Part shown: piece by piece, positions 42,649 to 51,486 of the stretch
Numbering within the stretch: position 1 is the first letter of the stretch
Layout of the letters: each line of letters starts with the position of its first letter
Source: Bacillota bacterium
Lineage (GTDB): Bacteria > Bacillota > Clostridia > Acetivibrionales > JAEZXR01
NCBI GenBank assembly: GCA_023419605.1
Contig: JAEZXR010000127.1
Location: forward strand, 124,001-188,000
Reading direction: 5' to 3'
DNA: 64,000 nucleotides
Position numbers and translations under genes: made by a program
The notes under the pieces: model-generated
Told to the model about the DNA's origin: nothing
Databases searched by the model: none
Seen by the model: the letters and a program-made list of their open reading frames with translations, nothing else

Positions 42649-43449
42649 TTGACGGTAATTCAGGCTTTTATACTGGGAATCGTACAAGGATTGACGGAAT
42701 TCCTGCCTGTGAGCAGCTCCGGGCATCTTGTATTCTTTCAGAAGCTGCTAAATGTACAGGGAAATGTGGTGTCATTTGACGTAGCAGTGCATCTGGCTAC
42801 ATTGATCGCTGTTTTTGTTGTGTTTTGGAAAGATATTGTTGATATACTGAAAAAGCCCTTTGGCAAGATGACATGGCTTATTGTGGTAGGTACCATCCCG
42901 GCGGTTTTGTTTGGCGTCGGTTTTAAAGGTTTAATCGATAAACTTTTTGAGTCCGGGGCTACGCTGGGATTTGAATTCATATTAACAGGTGTAGTATTAT
43001 GGTATGCTGAGAGTAAAAAGAGCGGCAGAAAAGGTCTGGAAAGTACTACATATACAGATGCCCTGGTAATCGGAGCAGCACAGGCCGTAGCGATCCTGCC
43101 GGCAGTGTCCCGTTCCGGGTTCACCATATCGGGAGCTTTATTCAGAGGTTTGAACCGTGAATTTGCAGCCAAGTTTTCCTTCCTGCTGTCCATCCCGGCC
43201 ATATTGGGTGCGGCAGTACTTGACCTTAAGGATGTTATGGATGCAGGTACAGGGTTTGGCATAGGAAATCTTCCTCTTATTGTGGGCATGCTGGCAGCAG
43301 GAATATCCGGTTATTTTGCCATACGTTTCATGCTGCGGATTCTCCAGAGGGGCAGCATGAAAATATTCTCCTATTACGTATTTGCTCTGGCCGCCATTGT
43401 GTTTATTGATCAATTGTTCTTTGGATACTTTTTTACCAAATTCTTTTAA
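42649..43449 (+). CDS. uppP: Undecaprenyl-diphosphatase (BacA type)
   Basis: Membrane enzyme of 266 residues that recycles the undecaprenyl carrier for peptidoglycan. It has about seven membrane segments and the two signature regions GLTEFLPVSSSGHLV (about residues 14-28) and ILPAVSRSGFTISGAL (about 152-167). ATG 42640 sits directly on the AAAGGAG site, too close to use it; TTG 42649 has the correct spacing, so I take that start. The GFGIGNLPLIVGMLAAGISGYFAIRF region is the typical C-terminal helix (quoted here by position, about residues 205-230). Confidence 0.95.
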   Translation: MTVIQAFILGIVQGLTEFLPVSSSGHLVFFQKLLNVQGNVVSFDVAVHLATLIAVFVVFWKDIVDILKKPFGKMTWLIVVGTIPAVLFGVGFKGLIDKLFESGATLGFEFILTGVVLWYAESKKSGRKGLESTTYTDALVIGAAQAVAILPAVSRSGFTISGALFRGLNREFAAKFSFLLSIPAILGAAVLDLKDVMDAGTGFGIGNLPLIVGMLAAGISGYFAIRFMLRILQRGSMKIFSYYVFALAAIVFIDQLFFGYFFTKFF

Positions 43450-43911
43450 TTAAAAGCGGATACGGGTGGGGCCTCCTCACCCAAACCGCTGGTCCCTGTG
43501 TGTTGAAGGTAGGACCAGGGTCCCGGAAAATTTAGGTACAAATATACTATATGAATTTTTGAGAATATTTGCTATTATAATAATGAACATTAGCATTTCT
43601 CCTATTAGGGGCATGGGGCAAACGACTCCATGTTTTTTTTTGCCCAAATTCCGAATTCGGCTTTACACTTCAAAGCATCGATAGTTTAATTCCAGGATTT
43701 TGTGTTTATAATAGTTCCAGTGGAAAAAAATATTGTTAAACGATTTCCCGAGTGGTATCATAGTACTGCTATGTAACGATGGAATTTATGTTTGCATAAC
43801 AGCAAGCCAACTATAGTTCGAAGCGGTAAATTGCCCAGGGGTCAGAAAATATACCCTGCTTGAAAACAAATTAATATCCGCAATGAAATGATGATGGAGA
43901 AGGTGTAGCAA
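43450..43911. other. 462-base intergenic region, no gene
   Basis: Holds GGGTGGGGCCTCCTCACCC (around 43465), a short G/C hairpin, and ATGGGGCAAACGACTCCAT followed by nine Ts (around 43613-43640), a probable terminator. The rest is AT-rich; short open frames look like chance. Confidence 0.45.
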
Positions 43912-44931
43912 GTGAAAGATATAATTGTCCTTGGAATAGAGTCCAGCTGTGATGAAACATCCGCAGCGGTCGTGAAAAATGGTAGGGAGATACTGTCGAA
44001 TGTTATTTCCTCGCAAGTAGACCTCCACCAGAAGTATGGAGGCGTGGTGCCGGAAATTGCCTCGAGAAAGCATGTAGAGCTCATCATGCCGGTGGTGCAT
44101 CAGGCCATGGAGGAAGCCGGCCTGAGCCTGGACAAGATTGATGTTATCGGTGTTACCTATGGACCGGGGTTGGTAGGTGCCTTACTGGTGGGCTTGACGG
44201 CTGCAAAGGCGCTGGCTTTTACGCTAGACAAACCCTTGGTGGGCGTCCATCATATCGAGGGCCATATCGCTGCCAATTACCTGGATCATGCTGAATTGAA
44301 GCCGCCTTTTGTATGCCTGGTAGCTTCCGGCGGCCATAGTCATATTGTGCATGTACAGGATTATAACCGGTTTGAAATCCTCGGCCAAACCCGGGATGAT
44401 GCAGCGGGAGAGGCCTTTGACAAAATAGCCAGAGCCATCGGCCTGGGTTATCCAGGAGGTCCCCTGATCGATAAGGCTGCAAAATCAGGAAATAGCAAGG
44501 CGATACAGCTCCCCAGGGTAAGGTTTGAAGGCGGGAGCCTTGATTTTAGCTTTAGCGGGTTAAAGACTGCGACACTGAATTATTTGAACCAGTTGGAACA
44601 GAAAGGCCAGGCAATTCCTGTAGGGGATATCTCCGCCAGCTTCCAGCAGGCCGTTGTGGACGTCTTGGTAGACCATACCGTAACGGCTGCCCGGGCAAAG
44701 GGTGTGAAGAATGTAACACTGGCAGGCGGTGTAGCGGCAAACAGCCTCCTGCGAAGCCAGCTAAAGGAGCAGGCGGGCAAATATGGGCTGGAGGTATGTT
44801 ATCCAAGACCGATTCTTTGCACGGATAATGCTGCCATGATCGCTTGCGCAGCGTACTATGAATTTATAAAAGGCCATACCAGTGAAATGGATTTAAATGC
44901 CGTACCGGGGCTGCGGCTCGGGGAAAGATAA
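43912..44931 (+). CDS. tsaD: tRNA N6-adenosine threonylcarbamoyltransferase
   Basis: Catalytic subunit of t6A37 synthesis, 339 residues. It has the N-terminal ASKHA motif LGIESSCDETSAAVV, the metal-binding histidines in GVHHIEGHIAANYL (about residues 110-123) and the SGGHSHIV segment (about 143), plus FDKIARAIGLGYPGGP and FSFSGLKTA (about 208). The start is GTG after GGAGAAGG. It is 20 kb from tsaE-tsaB, so the pathway is split over two loci. Confidence 0.97.
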   Translation: MKDIIVLGIESSCDETSAAVVKNGREILSNVISSQVDLHQKYGGVVPEIASRKHVELIMPVVHQAMEEAGLSLDKIDVIGVTYGPGLVGALLVGLTAAKALAFTLDKPLVGVHHIEGHIAANYLDHAELKPPFVCLVASGGHSHIVHVQDYNRFEILGQTRDDAAGEAFDKIARAIGLGYPGGPLIDKAAKSGNSKAIQLPRVRFEGGSLDFSFSGLKTATLNYLNQLEQKGQAIPVGDISASFQQAVVDVLVDHTVTAARAKGVKNVTLAGGVAANSLLRSQLKEQAGKYGLEVCYPRPILCTDNAAMIACAAYYEFIKGHTSEMDLNAVPGLRLGER

Positions 44932-45031
44932 ATTCCACGCCGGAATCGGTAAATGGGTGGCGGGTGATAGAATGTGCTTTTACGGCCACAGAAGCTTGAA
45001 CAAGGATTCGGTGGCCGCGCTTATTATGCCA

Positions 45032-45270
45032 TGTGGATAAAATTTTTGTATAATTTCGTGCCCTTTGGGGCATATATAGCTTGTTATTATAGCTATTCAG
45101 GAGTTTTCCAATAGAATTTACAGGGAATAGAAAGTGAATTTATACCATAAAATGAAAATTAATGTCAAGTGTTGTTGAAAAAAGGATTGTGAATATTGTG
45201 GAAAAATTATCCCAGGGCTTGTATTACTAAGGCTGTAGTTTGTGGATAACTATGTGGATAGTGTGGATTG
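45032..45270 (-). promoter_or_regulatory. Cluster of DnaA-box-like 9-mers
   Basis: Two exact copies of TGTGGATAA (the complement of the DnaA box TTATCCACA) at 45032-45040 and 45241-45249, then near-matches TGTGGATAG (45253-45261) and TGTGGATTG (45262-45270), all in one orientation, in an AT-rich 403-base gap without genes (44932-45334). Confidence 0.5.
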
Positions 45271-45334
45271 TTAACAGTATACTCTGTCGATTTTAAACAT
45301 AATTAGAAAATTATAGGATGTAAAGGGATGACTT

Positions 45335-46669
45335 ATGAAGGTCGCTGACACGGATTATATAATTAATACGGTTTTTCGAACCAATATATTGCCTATCATA
45401 TCGGAATGCAATACTTCCTGCATCTTTTGCAGCCATAGACAGAACCCGGGAGAAGTGGAAGTTTTCCGAATGCCTCGAATGGAACTGGAGGACTTCAGAG
45501 AAATTATCGATTTTTTATCTCCAACGAAGAAAATTGTAATTGGGGAATCTGCCACGAGGATTGTAGAGGGTGAACCTTTGCTGCATAAAAGCTTTTTGGG
45601 CATATTGCAATTAATAAGAAACCGGTACCCCAATACGCCCATTCAGGTCACTACCAACGGGATTCTGCTGGAGGAGGTACTGATCCGGGAACTGATGACG
45701 CTGGGGGGAATCGAACTGAACATATCGGTGAATTGCGTCAGCTTCAGCAAAAGACAGCAGATTCTGGGGTTAAAAAAAGATGATGAAATCCGGCACAAAT
45801 TAAAAACCTTAGAAGATCGTTTAAAATTCACCGGGAGTTTCGTGTGGGTACCGGATCAGTTAGAGGAAGCGGATGTTCAGGAGATGTTATCCCTCCTGGA
45901 GGAGAGCGGGGCGGAGGCGGTACGCATGTTTTTACCGGGGTATACATATTTGTCCGAGACCAGGGCAGATATGAGAGAATTATACCAGGCGGCCTTTGGG
46001 ATTGTGGAAAGGCTAAGGAAGCATCACTCTATTCCCGTAATTATCGAACCTTCTTTTATCCAAGACTTGGGGAGTAGAGTGGAAGGGGTGATCCAGGGGT
46101 CACCTGCGTGGAATGCCGGTATAAAAACAGGAGACAAAATTCTGGATATTAACGGTAAGCGTGTATTGACCAGAGTAGAAGCCTTCGAGAGGGCGTTCAA
46201 ACTGGCAAATCCGGCTTTGACAGTATTACGGGAGGGGGAGGAAATACGGATTCAAATCCTGAAGAAAAAGAACTGCCCACCAGGGTTTATTTTATTGTAT
46301 GATATTCATCCGGAACTCGTTGACGATGTGAATGCTGCTGTGAAAAGGCATGGAGCGGATAAAGTGCTTTTTATGACCTCGGAATTGGCAGAAAACATGC
46401 TAAACAGGCTTTTTGAAATTCAAAAGCCGGAGTGTGAATATGAGGTTCTCCGGGTGTCCAATGGATATTTTGGCGGAAATATAAAATGTGCAGGCCTCCT
46501 GACTGTGGACGATATTATTGATGCAGCCCTGGCCTATGTGAGAAAAGGGGATTCCCCGGATTTGATCCTTTTGCCGCCCATCATGTTTGACTTTAAGAAA
46601 AGAGATTTGTTAGGTAAAAGCATTAAAATCATAGAGGAAAAGCTGAAAATCCCGGTAGATACGCCCTAG
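45335..46669 (+). CDS. Radical SAM protein with internal PDZ and DUF512-like C-terminal domain
   Basis: A 444-residue protein. Residues 20-235 are a radical SAM domain with the 4Fe-4S motif CNTSCIFC (residues 25-32). A PDZ-like domain follows (GVIQGSPAWNAGIKTGDKIL, about 249-268), and the C-terminal part (about 305-444) resembles DUF512, including VLRVSNGYFGGNIKCAGLLT. In the common clostridial DUF512 proteins the PDZ domain comes first, so the order here is different. The reaction is unknown. The gene is single, after a 400-base gap; its terminator overlaps its last codons. Confidence 0.75.
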   Translation: MKVADTDYIINTVFRTNILPIISECNTSCIFCSHRQNPGEVEVFRMPRMELEDFREIIDFLSPTKKIVIGESATRIVEGEPLLHKSFLGILQLIRNRYPNTPIQVTTNGILLEEVLIRELMTLGGIELNISVNCVSFSKRQQILGLKKDDEIRHKLKTLEDRLKFTGSFVWVPDQLEEADVQEMLSLLEESGAEAVRMFLPGYTYLSETRADMRELYQAAFGIVERLRKHHSIPVIIEPSFIQDLGSRVEGVIQGSPAWNAGIKTGDKILDINGKRVLTRVEAFERAFKLANPALTVLREGEEIRIQILKKKNCPPGFILLYDIHPELVDDVNAAVKRHGADKVLFMTSELAENMLNRLFEIQKPECEYEVLRVSNGYFGGNIKCAGLLTVDDIIDAALAYVRKGDSPDLILLPPIMFDFKKRDLLGKSIKIIEEKLKIPVDTP

Positions 46670-46692
46670 GGAGTATTTACCGGGATTTTTTA
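46648..46692 (+). terminator. Terminator overlapping the end of the radical SAM gene
   Basis: ATCCCGGTAGATAC (46650-46663) pairs, with one G-T pair, with GTATTTACCGGGAT (46672-46685), followed by TTTTTATT. The stem includes the last codons and the stop. Confidence 0.8.
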
Positions 46693-47337
46693 TTCCTTTA
46701 AACCTGTGTACTGTTTGTAGTACTGCATAACTTTTTTTACATAATCCTGGGTTTCCTCAAAAGGAGGAACACCGTTATATTTCTTCACATTATTAGGGCC
46801 TGCGTTATAGGCAGCCAAAGCAAGCTTAATATCCCCGTTGAAGTTCACCAGCTGGTCCCGGAGGTACCGGGTTCCGCCATCGATATTCTGGGCGATATCC
46901 CAGGCATCCTTAACCCTGAGGGCACTTGCCGTTCCCGGCATTAATTGCATCAGACCCTGGGCTCCCGCATGGGAGAGTGAATCCGGCTGGAAGTTTGACT
47001 CCTGTTTCATGACGGACCGGATCAGGTTTGGGTCCACTCCGTATTTTTTCGATGCCAGATTTATATTTTCAGTAATCATATTCATCAGTTTGGTTTTATC
47101 CACCGGATAGACAGCGTTACTTTGTTTTTGGAGACGCAAGGCGGTCTCATACTGGTCGTCGGTTTTAACCGATTTATAAACAGGTGAATAAGTGTTTGCA
47201 TTGCTTATGGAATTGGTAACACTTTCAAGTATTTCATTAAATGAAGGAGCAGCTTCCGGTATTTGTATCTTTAAGGGCACACGACCCTGGATCTCAGTGA
47301 GCTTCTGCGTAAAAAGATCATTTACTTTCAAGGACAA
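46690..47337 (-). CDS. Lytic transglycosylase, SLT type
   Basis: Peptidoglycan-cleaving enzyme of 215 residues. The C-terminal SLT domain (about residues 95-205) has the catalytic glutamate in SVMKQESNFQPDSLS (about residue 111), then GAQGLMQLMPGTA and ALAAYNAGPNNVKKY. Residues 1-90 are polar, and no signal peptide is visible, so export may use another route, as in flagellar or sporulation-linked SLT proteins. It is convergent with the radical SAM gene. Confidence 0.88.
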   Translation of the reverse strand: MSLKVNDLFTQKLTEIQGRVPLKIQIPEAAPSFNEILESVTNSISNANTYSPVYKSVKTDDQYETALRLQKQSNAVYPVDKTKLMNMITENINLASKKYGVDPNLIRSVMKQESNFQPDSLSHAGAQGLMQLMPGTASALRVKDAWDIAQNIDGGTRYLRDQLVNFNGDIKLALAAYNAGPNNVKKYNGVPPFEETQDYVKKVMQYYKQYTGLKE

Positions 47338-47433
47338 TTTTTTTCACCTCAAATATACAATATTCTTCACATTATATTTCGGACAAAAGGTGAAAAAGCA
47401 TAATAGTAAATCATAGCCAAAAAGCAAAGATAT

Positions 47434-47748
47434 TTAGGAAACCTCCAACTGGCTTTTTTTCGAAAATTTTGAGCAGGCATTCTTCTGGGTGCCGTCGAAC
47501 TGCCGGACAGAGAACAACTGGCACAGGCCTGTATTGGGAGTTTGAGCCGCTGGATTTATAATAAAGTTTTCACAATTAATGCATTTGTTGCTAAGGTCCT
47601 TGTTTGATTTATTGACAGGTGCAAAGCGATGTTTGGAACACAAATAATCGGGTGATACCGCTCCTTTTTCCCTGCACAATATATCACTGTTAACAGCCAT
47701 GCTGGTTCCTTTCAGGCAGTTGCTGCAACTCTTCTTCTGTTTAAACAT
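47434..47748 (-). CDS. Cysteine-rich small protein, unknown
   Basis: A 104-residue protein with eight cysteines: CSNC (residues 8 and 11), C25, C37, CINC (56 and 59), C76 and C92. The spacing suggests one or two zinc or iron-sulfur sites. There is no signal peptide or membrane segment, and I do not recognise a family. It starts just after a good AAGAAATG region on the minus strand and stands alone. Confidence 0.6.
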   Translation of the reverse strand: MFKQKKSCSNCLKGTSMAVNSDILCREKGAVSPDYLCSKHRFAPVNKSNKDLSNKCINCENFIINPAAQTPNTGLCQLFSVRQFDGTQKNACSKFSKKSQLEVS

Positions 47749-47994
47749 TTCTTTCCCCCTGGACTGTAATGATGAATGAAGAAGAAAGAATGAAATGAAG
47801 AATTCTTTCTGCTGTGTTTCATATTTTATTCTCCATTCTGCATTTCTCGTTCTTCATGGCTTTCTCGCGCAACTCGATTATACCACTTCCGGGTCAAAGA
47901 TGTTTAAAAATGGGAAATAATATTCATAAATTTTTATTCAAAAAAATCTTCCGGTGGGTTATAATAGAACAAATTACATCCAAAAGGAGTAGCC
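47749..47994. other. Intergenic region with imperfect inverted repeats
   Basis: Holds purine-rich ATGAAGAAGAAAGAATGAAATGAAG-type sequence (around 47770) facing ATTCTCCATTCTGCATTTC (around 47830), loosely resembling the terminal repeats at 23969 and 51072. No gene seen. Confidence 0.35.
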
Positions 47995-48465
47995 ATGGAT
48001 AAGCCTACGATTTTAAGAAAACGATTTATACCTTTTGAAACAGTGGATATATCAGGGGATGAGGTACTGCTTAGAAATGACGAACTGCTGGTGACCCGTT
48101 GGAAAGCCATAAAGCCCAGAAATGACATCGCTGGGGGGATTTCCTGGGCCTTTTTAAAAGATGGGGTAAAAATAAGCAGATTTTATAATCATGCCGGAGA
48201 ATTCGCCTATTGGTACTGTGATATCATTGACGTGGATTTTGAACGTGAAGCCGATAAATATGAGTTAATCGACCTATTGGTGGACGTGAAAATTTTCCCC
48301 GATGGAAAGGCGGAAATTCTGGATGCCGATGAGCTGGCAGAGGCTTTGGAACAGAACCTTATTACCAAGGACCATGCCTGCAGGGCCCTGCGAAAGTTAA
48401 ATTTCCTGCTGGAGAAAATTTATTCCGGGAATTTTCCGCCGGAGGTTTGCAAAGAATACAAATAA
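47995..48465 (+). CDS. DUF402 domain-containing protein
   Basis: A 156-residue DUF402/FomD-like protein. Landmarks: AFLKDGVKISRFYNHAGEFA, YWYCDIIDVDFERE (about residue 73) and LIDLLVDVKIFPDGKAEILD with conserved aspartates that bind metal and nucleotide in the family. Relatives hydrolyse nucleoside phosphates or nucleotide adducts; the substrate here is unknown. It follows AAAAGGAGTAGCC. Confidence 0.83.
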   Translation: MDKPTILRKRFIPFETVDISGDEVLLRNDELLVTRWKAIKPRNDIAGGISWAFLKDGVKISRFYNHAGEFAYWYCDIIDVDFEREADKYELIDLLVDVKIFPDGKAEILDADELAEALEQNLITKDHACRALRKLNFLLEKIYSGNFPPEVCKEYK

Positions 48466-48485
48466 GGCTGCGAGTGTGAGATAGA

Positions 48486-48583
48486 GATCGGCCACTGTAA
48501 AAGTGATTTTATCTAGCTAGACAAGCCGGCTTGTCCTTGCCTCGTTGCCTAGCTGGAAATCACTAAGTTTACAGTGACCGATC
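48486..48583. repeat. Palindromic intergenic element
   Basis: The ends GATCGGCCACTGTAAA (48486-48501) and TTTACAGTGACCGATC (48568-48583) pair with one mismatch; AGTGATTT and AAATCACT form the next arms, and a separate perfect hairpin GACAAGCCGGCTTGTC is inside. No gene. Confidence 0.6.
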
Positions 48584-48603
48584 ATAGATAAAGGATGATA
48601 TTT

Positions 48604-49452
48604 ATGGAAAAATGGATTGATCTTCATACCCATTCTACAGCTTCCGACGGCAGCATGCGGCCGGCAGAACTGGTGCGGTATGCCAGGGAAACGGGGCTGG
48701 CCGCCATTGCTCTTACAGACCATGATTCCATGGGGGGCGTGGAAGAAGCCATAGAAGAAGGGAAGAAAACCGGTGTTGAAGTGGTGGCTGGAGTGGAAAT
48801 CGGAGTAGAGTTCAAGCCGGAAATGCATATGCTGGGATATTTCTTTGGCGATAGTTATGAAAATATCCGGGAAGTCCTGGAGGAACTTCGACAGAACAGG
48901 GAAAAGAGGAACCCTCAGATTGTTGAAAAGCTCAATGAAATGGGTTTTGCCATAACCATGGAGGAAGTTCGGGAAGCTGCCGGCGGAAATGTCATCGGAA
49001 GGCCGCATATAGCGAAAGTTCTGGTTGACAAGGGCTATGCAGCGAGTGTAGGCGAAGTTTTTGACAAATACCTTTCAGCGGGGAGGCCTGCCTATTTTAA
49101 GAAGGACCGCCTGACGCCCGGACAGGGAATGCAGGAAATCCTGAAGGCCGGAGGTGTGCCTGTACTGGCGCATCCACTTTATCTGGAGCGTGACTGGGAA
49201 CAGCTGGATGAACTTCTTGCCCAGTTGAAGCAGGAGGGACTCAAAGGCCTGGAGGTTTATTATACGGACCACTCGGAAGAGGACATCGTCCAGTACCGGA
49301 GGCTGGCAGAAAAGCATGGGCTGGTAATGACCGGCGGGAGTGATTTTCACGGAAGCTTCAAGCCGGATATTGACCTTGGGAAAGGCCGCGGCAACCTGAA
49401 GGTGCCGTACGAACTTCTTGAAAAATTGAAAGCGGTGGGAAGGCCGCGATAG
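48604..49452 (+). CDS. PHP domain phosphoesterase
   Basis: A 282-residue metal-dependent phosphoesterase of the RNase AM/TrpH group. Motifs: DLHTHSTASDGS (residues 6-17), ALTDHDSM (about 37), GVEIGVEF (about 63), KVLAHPLYLE-type region read as PVLAHPLYLE (about 191) and GGSDFHG (about 249). It probably trims short nucleic acids or hydrolyses 3',5'-bisphosphates. The frame opens at 48595, but ATG 48604 has AAAGGA at the better distance. Confidence 0.87.
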   Translation: MEKWIDLHTHSTASDGSMRPAELVRYARETGLAAIALTDHDSMGGVEEAIEEGKKTGVEVVAGVEIGVEFKPEMHMLGYFFGDSYENIREVLEELRQNREKRNPQIVEKLNEMGFAITMEEVREAAGGNVIGRPHIAKVLVDKGYAASVGEVFDKYLSAGRPAYFKKDRLTPGQGMQEILKAGGVPVLAHPLYLERDWEQLDELLAQLKQEGLKGLEVYYTDHSEEDIVQYRRLAEKHGLVMTGGSDFHGSFKPDIDLGKGRGNLKVPYELLEKLKAVGRPR

Positions 49453-49882
49453 ATGCAAGAATTTTGGCTGTATCCTGCTTTAATTTTCAATCAGGGTAAA
49501 CACATGAAATTTTATACGGGGTTTAAGGGGCGGTAAGCCCCTTTTCCATTTGATTTTCCGGAGATATTCTCTCCTAATGAGGAAATACCTTGACCTCAGC
49601 GTGAAACGGATACAAAGCATTTCAGTGTCAAATTACATGCTTCCTGCCAAGTACATCTATGCCGCAATGGCATATTTTTAGAAAATCACCGATCGGATTT
49701 CTGTGAAAAGATAAGTTTTATGCGTTTGCTGTGTTGCAGGAGGTGAATTTTATTGTAAATTGTTTGAGAGTGGAATATAATTTTCATATGGCTGTCAAAT
49801 ATAGCACTGTATACAACACTGCTAATCGGGCAGAAATAGTAGTGTATTCTTGTGGGTAAAATCAAAAACGAGGTGAATTCAT
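49453..49882. other. Intergenic region with a terminator
   Basis: A terminator is seen at 49525-49545 (AAGGGGC, loop GGTAA, GCCCCTT, TT). The rest of the 430 bases is AT-rich without a gene; the end holds the ribosome site AACGAGGTG of the next gene. Confidence 0.5.
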
Positions 49883-50263
49883 ATGACGGATAAGAATTAT
49901 TCTGATTTCTTGGATATAAAGGTTTCAGAGGAAGCTGCCAAGGCTTTTATCGGTAAGGGGCGGTTTGTGAAAGAGAAATCCCACGTAGCCCAGGATATCC
50001 TGGAACGGATGATGGAGTCGAAAGAATGCTATGAAATATACCTGGAAACCCATGTGCAGAACAGCAGCGAATTGGAAAGGATGCTGAAATCCCGGGTGTC
50101 AAGCCTGAAATTCGATTTTGACTGTAATATGGTTTTGGAAGGGAATGACGGTGGTGTGGTGACCGGTGACTTGAAAAACCTTGATTTTAGTCATGGCGGT
50201 AAAATAATTTGCGCAAAAACGGCAGATTCCATTCTGTGCTTCGAAATGGAGAACCAAGGATAA
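49883..50263 (+). CDS. Hypothetical protein, 126 residues
   Basis: I do not recognise this protein. It is soluble, alpha/beta in character, with an N-terminal helix (VSEEAAKAFIGKGRFVKEK) and a C-terminal strand-rich part (GDLKNLDFSHGGKIICAKTA). Acidic overall. The ATG follows AACGAGGTG. It has its own upstream gap and no operon partner. Confidence 0.6.
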   Translation: MTDKNYSDFLDIKVSEEAAKAFIGKGRFVKEKSHVAQDILERMMESKECYEIYLETHVQNSSELERMLKSRVSSLKFDFDCNMVLEGNDGGVVTGDLKNLDFSHGGKIICAKTADSILCFEMENQG

Positions 50264-50608
50264 GTTGTATAAAAAACAGGATTCCATAAAGGTTCAAAAG
50301 CTGATGATCATTCCAACGAATGATAAGAATGCGCTCAATACCTTAAAAGGAAGCAAGGATAGAGATCTATAACATTGAAAAGAGCTAAAAGTATTGGATG
50401 ACGGAATGTACCCATGAAGTCAATAGAGTTAAATCGGTTTTTGGTTCCATGTGTTTGCCGCGAATTTCCAATCTGCACGCCTTGACACGGAAGTTTAAAG
50501 TGGTATAATAGATACGTATCGTTAATAGTTTGATTAAAATACGCCCTTTTCCGCGAAAGGGTTATTTTTATCGGAAGGAACGGTACAACTGAATGGCAGA
50601 GGTGTAAG
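50264..50608. other. Intergenic region upstream of smpB
   Basis: Nothing gene-like in the left 220 bases. The right part holds the smpB promoter (50482-50509) and a leader of about 95 bases with the CTTTTCCGCGAAAGG hairpin. Confidence 0.5.
50482..50509 (+). promoter_or_regulatory. SigA promoter of smpB
   Basis: A perfect TTGACA (50482-50487), 16-base spacer and perfect TATAAT (50504-50509). Confidence 0.78.
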
Positions 50609-51073
50609 ATGGGTAAGGATGAGATTAAAGTAGCGGCGCAAAACAAAAAAGCAAGGCATGACTACTTTATTGAACAGACCCTGGAAGCCGGCATTGTTTT
50701 GTCGGGAACCGAGGTCAAGTCCATTCGTCAGGGGAAAGTGAACCTGAAGGATAGTTATGCTACAATTAAAGACGGCGAAGTCATACTGAACGGTATGCAT
50801 ATCAGTCCTTACGAGCAGGGCAACATCTTCAACAAGGAACCGCTGAGGGACCGGAAACTGCTGCTGCACAGGTATGAAATCAACAAACTGATTGGCACCA
50901 TCCAGCAAAAAGGCTTGTCACTGGTTCCGCTCCAGGTATACTTCAAGCGGGGCAAGGTGAAAGTAGAGCTGGGTATCGCCAAAGGTAAGAAGCTCTACGA
51001 CAAACGCGACGACATCGCCGAAAGGGATGCAAAGCGGGAAATTGATCGTAAACTTAAAGAAAGTTTACGATAA
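50609..51073 (+). CDS. smpB: SsrA-binding protein
   Basis: tmRNA partner in trans-translation, 154 residues. It shows NKKARHDYFIEQTLEAGIVL (about residues 12-31), GTEVKSIRQGKVNLKDSYA (about 35) and the C-terminal basic tail KKLYDKRDDIAERDAKREI. The ATG is 5 bases after GAGGTG. The tmRNA gene lies 452 bases downstream, separated by a four-helix-bundle cassette that interrupts the usual smpB-ssrA neighbourhood. Confidence 0.97.
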   Translation: MGKDEIKVAAQNKKARHDYFIEQTLEAGIVLSGTEVKSIRQGKVNLKDSYATIKDGEVILNGMHISPYEQGNIFNKEPLRDRKLLLHRYEINKLIGTIQQKGLSLVPLQVYFKRGKVKVELGIAKGKKLYDKRDDIAERDAKREIDRKLKESLR

Positions 51074-51105
51074 TTGAAAATTGAAAATGGAGAATTGAAA
51101 ATTAA
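51072..51105. repeat. Left terminal repeat of the four-helix-bundle cassette
   Basis: AATTGAAAATTGAAAATGG then AGAATTGAAAATTAAG. It matches the left end of the element at 23969 at about 26 of 28 aligned bases. Confidence 0.6.
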
Positions 51106-51126
51106 GACCTAAAGGATAAAGCATTA

Positions 51127-51486
51127 ATGAGGGAAAACATTGTTGTCACTAAATCTTTTACGTTTGCGATTCAGACTGTTAACTGTTATAAAAAGCTTTG
51201 CAGTGAACAAAAGGAGTATGTTTTATCTAAACAGCTTCTTAGGGCAGGTACCAGTATTGGGGCAAACATTAGAGAAGGTGTTCAGGCTCAGAGCAAGAAG
51301 GACTTTGTTTCTAAGATGTCAATAGCATTAAAAGAAGCCTACGAAACAGAGTATTGGATTGAGTTATTGACTGAGACAGATTACTTAACTCAAGATGACT
51401 CAAAAAAATTATTACATGATTTGAGCCAGATAACAAAGATACTATCCTCAATAATTATGACCTCGAAGAAGAGCTTAAATAATTAA
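51127..51486 (+). CDS. Four-helix bundle protein (23S rRNA intervening-sequence protein family)
   Basis: A 119-residue all-helical protein of the S23/IVP family. Landmarks are AIQTVNCYKKLCSEQKEYVL (residues 13-32), LSKQLLRAGTSIGANIREG and KMSIALKEAYETEYWIELL, the typical core of the family. Such proteins are coded within insertion elements in 23S rRNA genes and also occur as orphan cassettes; their biochemical role is not established. The gene fits exactly between two inverted AT-rich repeats and is inserted between smpB and ssrA. The ribosome site is weak (AAGGATAAAGC). Confidence 0.85.
   Translation: MRENIVVTKSFTFAIQTVNCYKKLCSEQKEYVLSKQLLRAGTSIGANIREGVQAQSKKDFVSKMSIALKEAYETEYWIELLTETDYLTQDDSKKLLHDLSQITKILSSIIMTSKKSLNN

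Noticed and set aside
43466..43684. 72-codon open frame between uppP and tsaD
   Set aside because: Covers hairpins and a T-run; no ribosome site and no recognisable protein pattern.
45032..45270. Chromosomal replication origin
   Set aside because: DnaA boxes are present but there is no dnaA, dnaN, rpmH or similar gene and no visible unwinding element; kept only as a box cluster.
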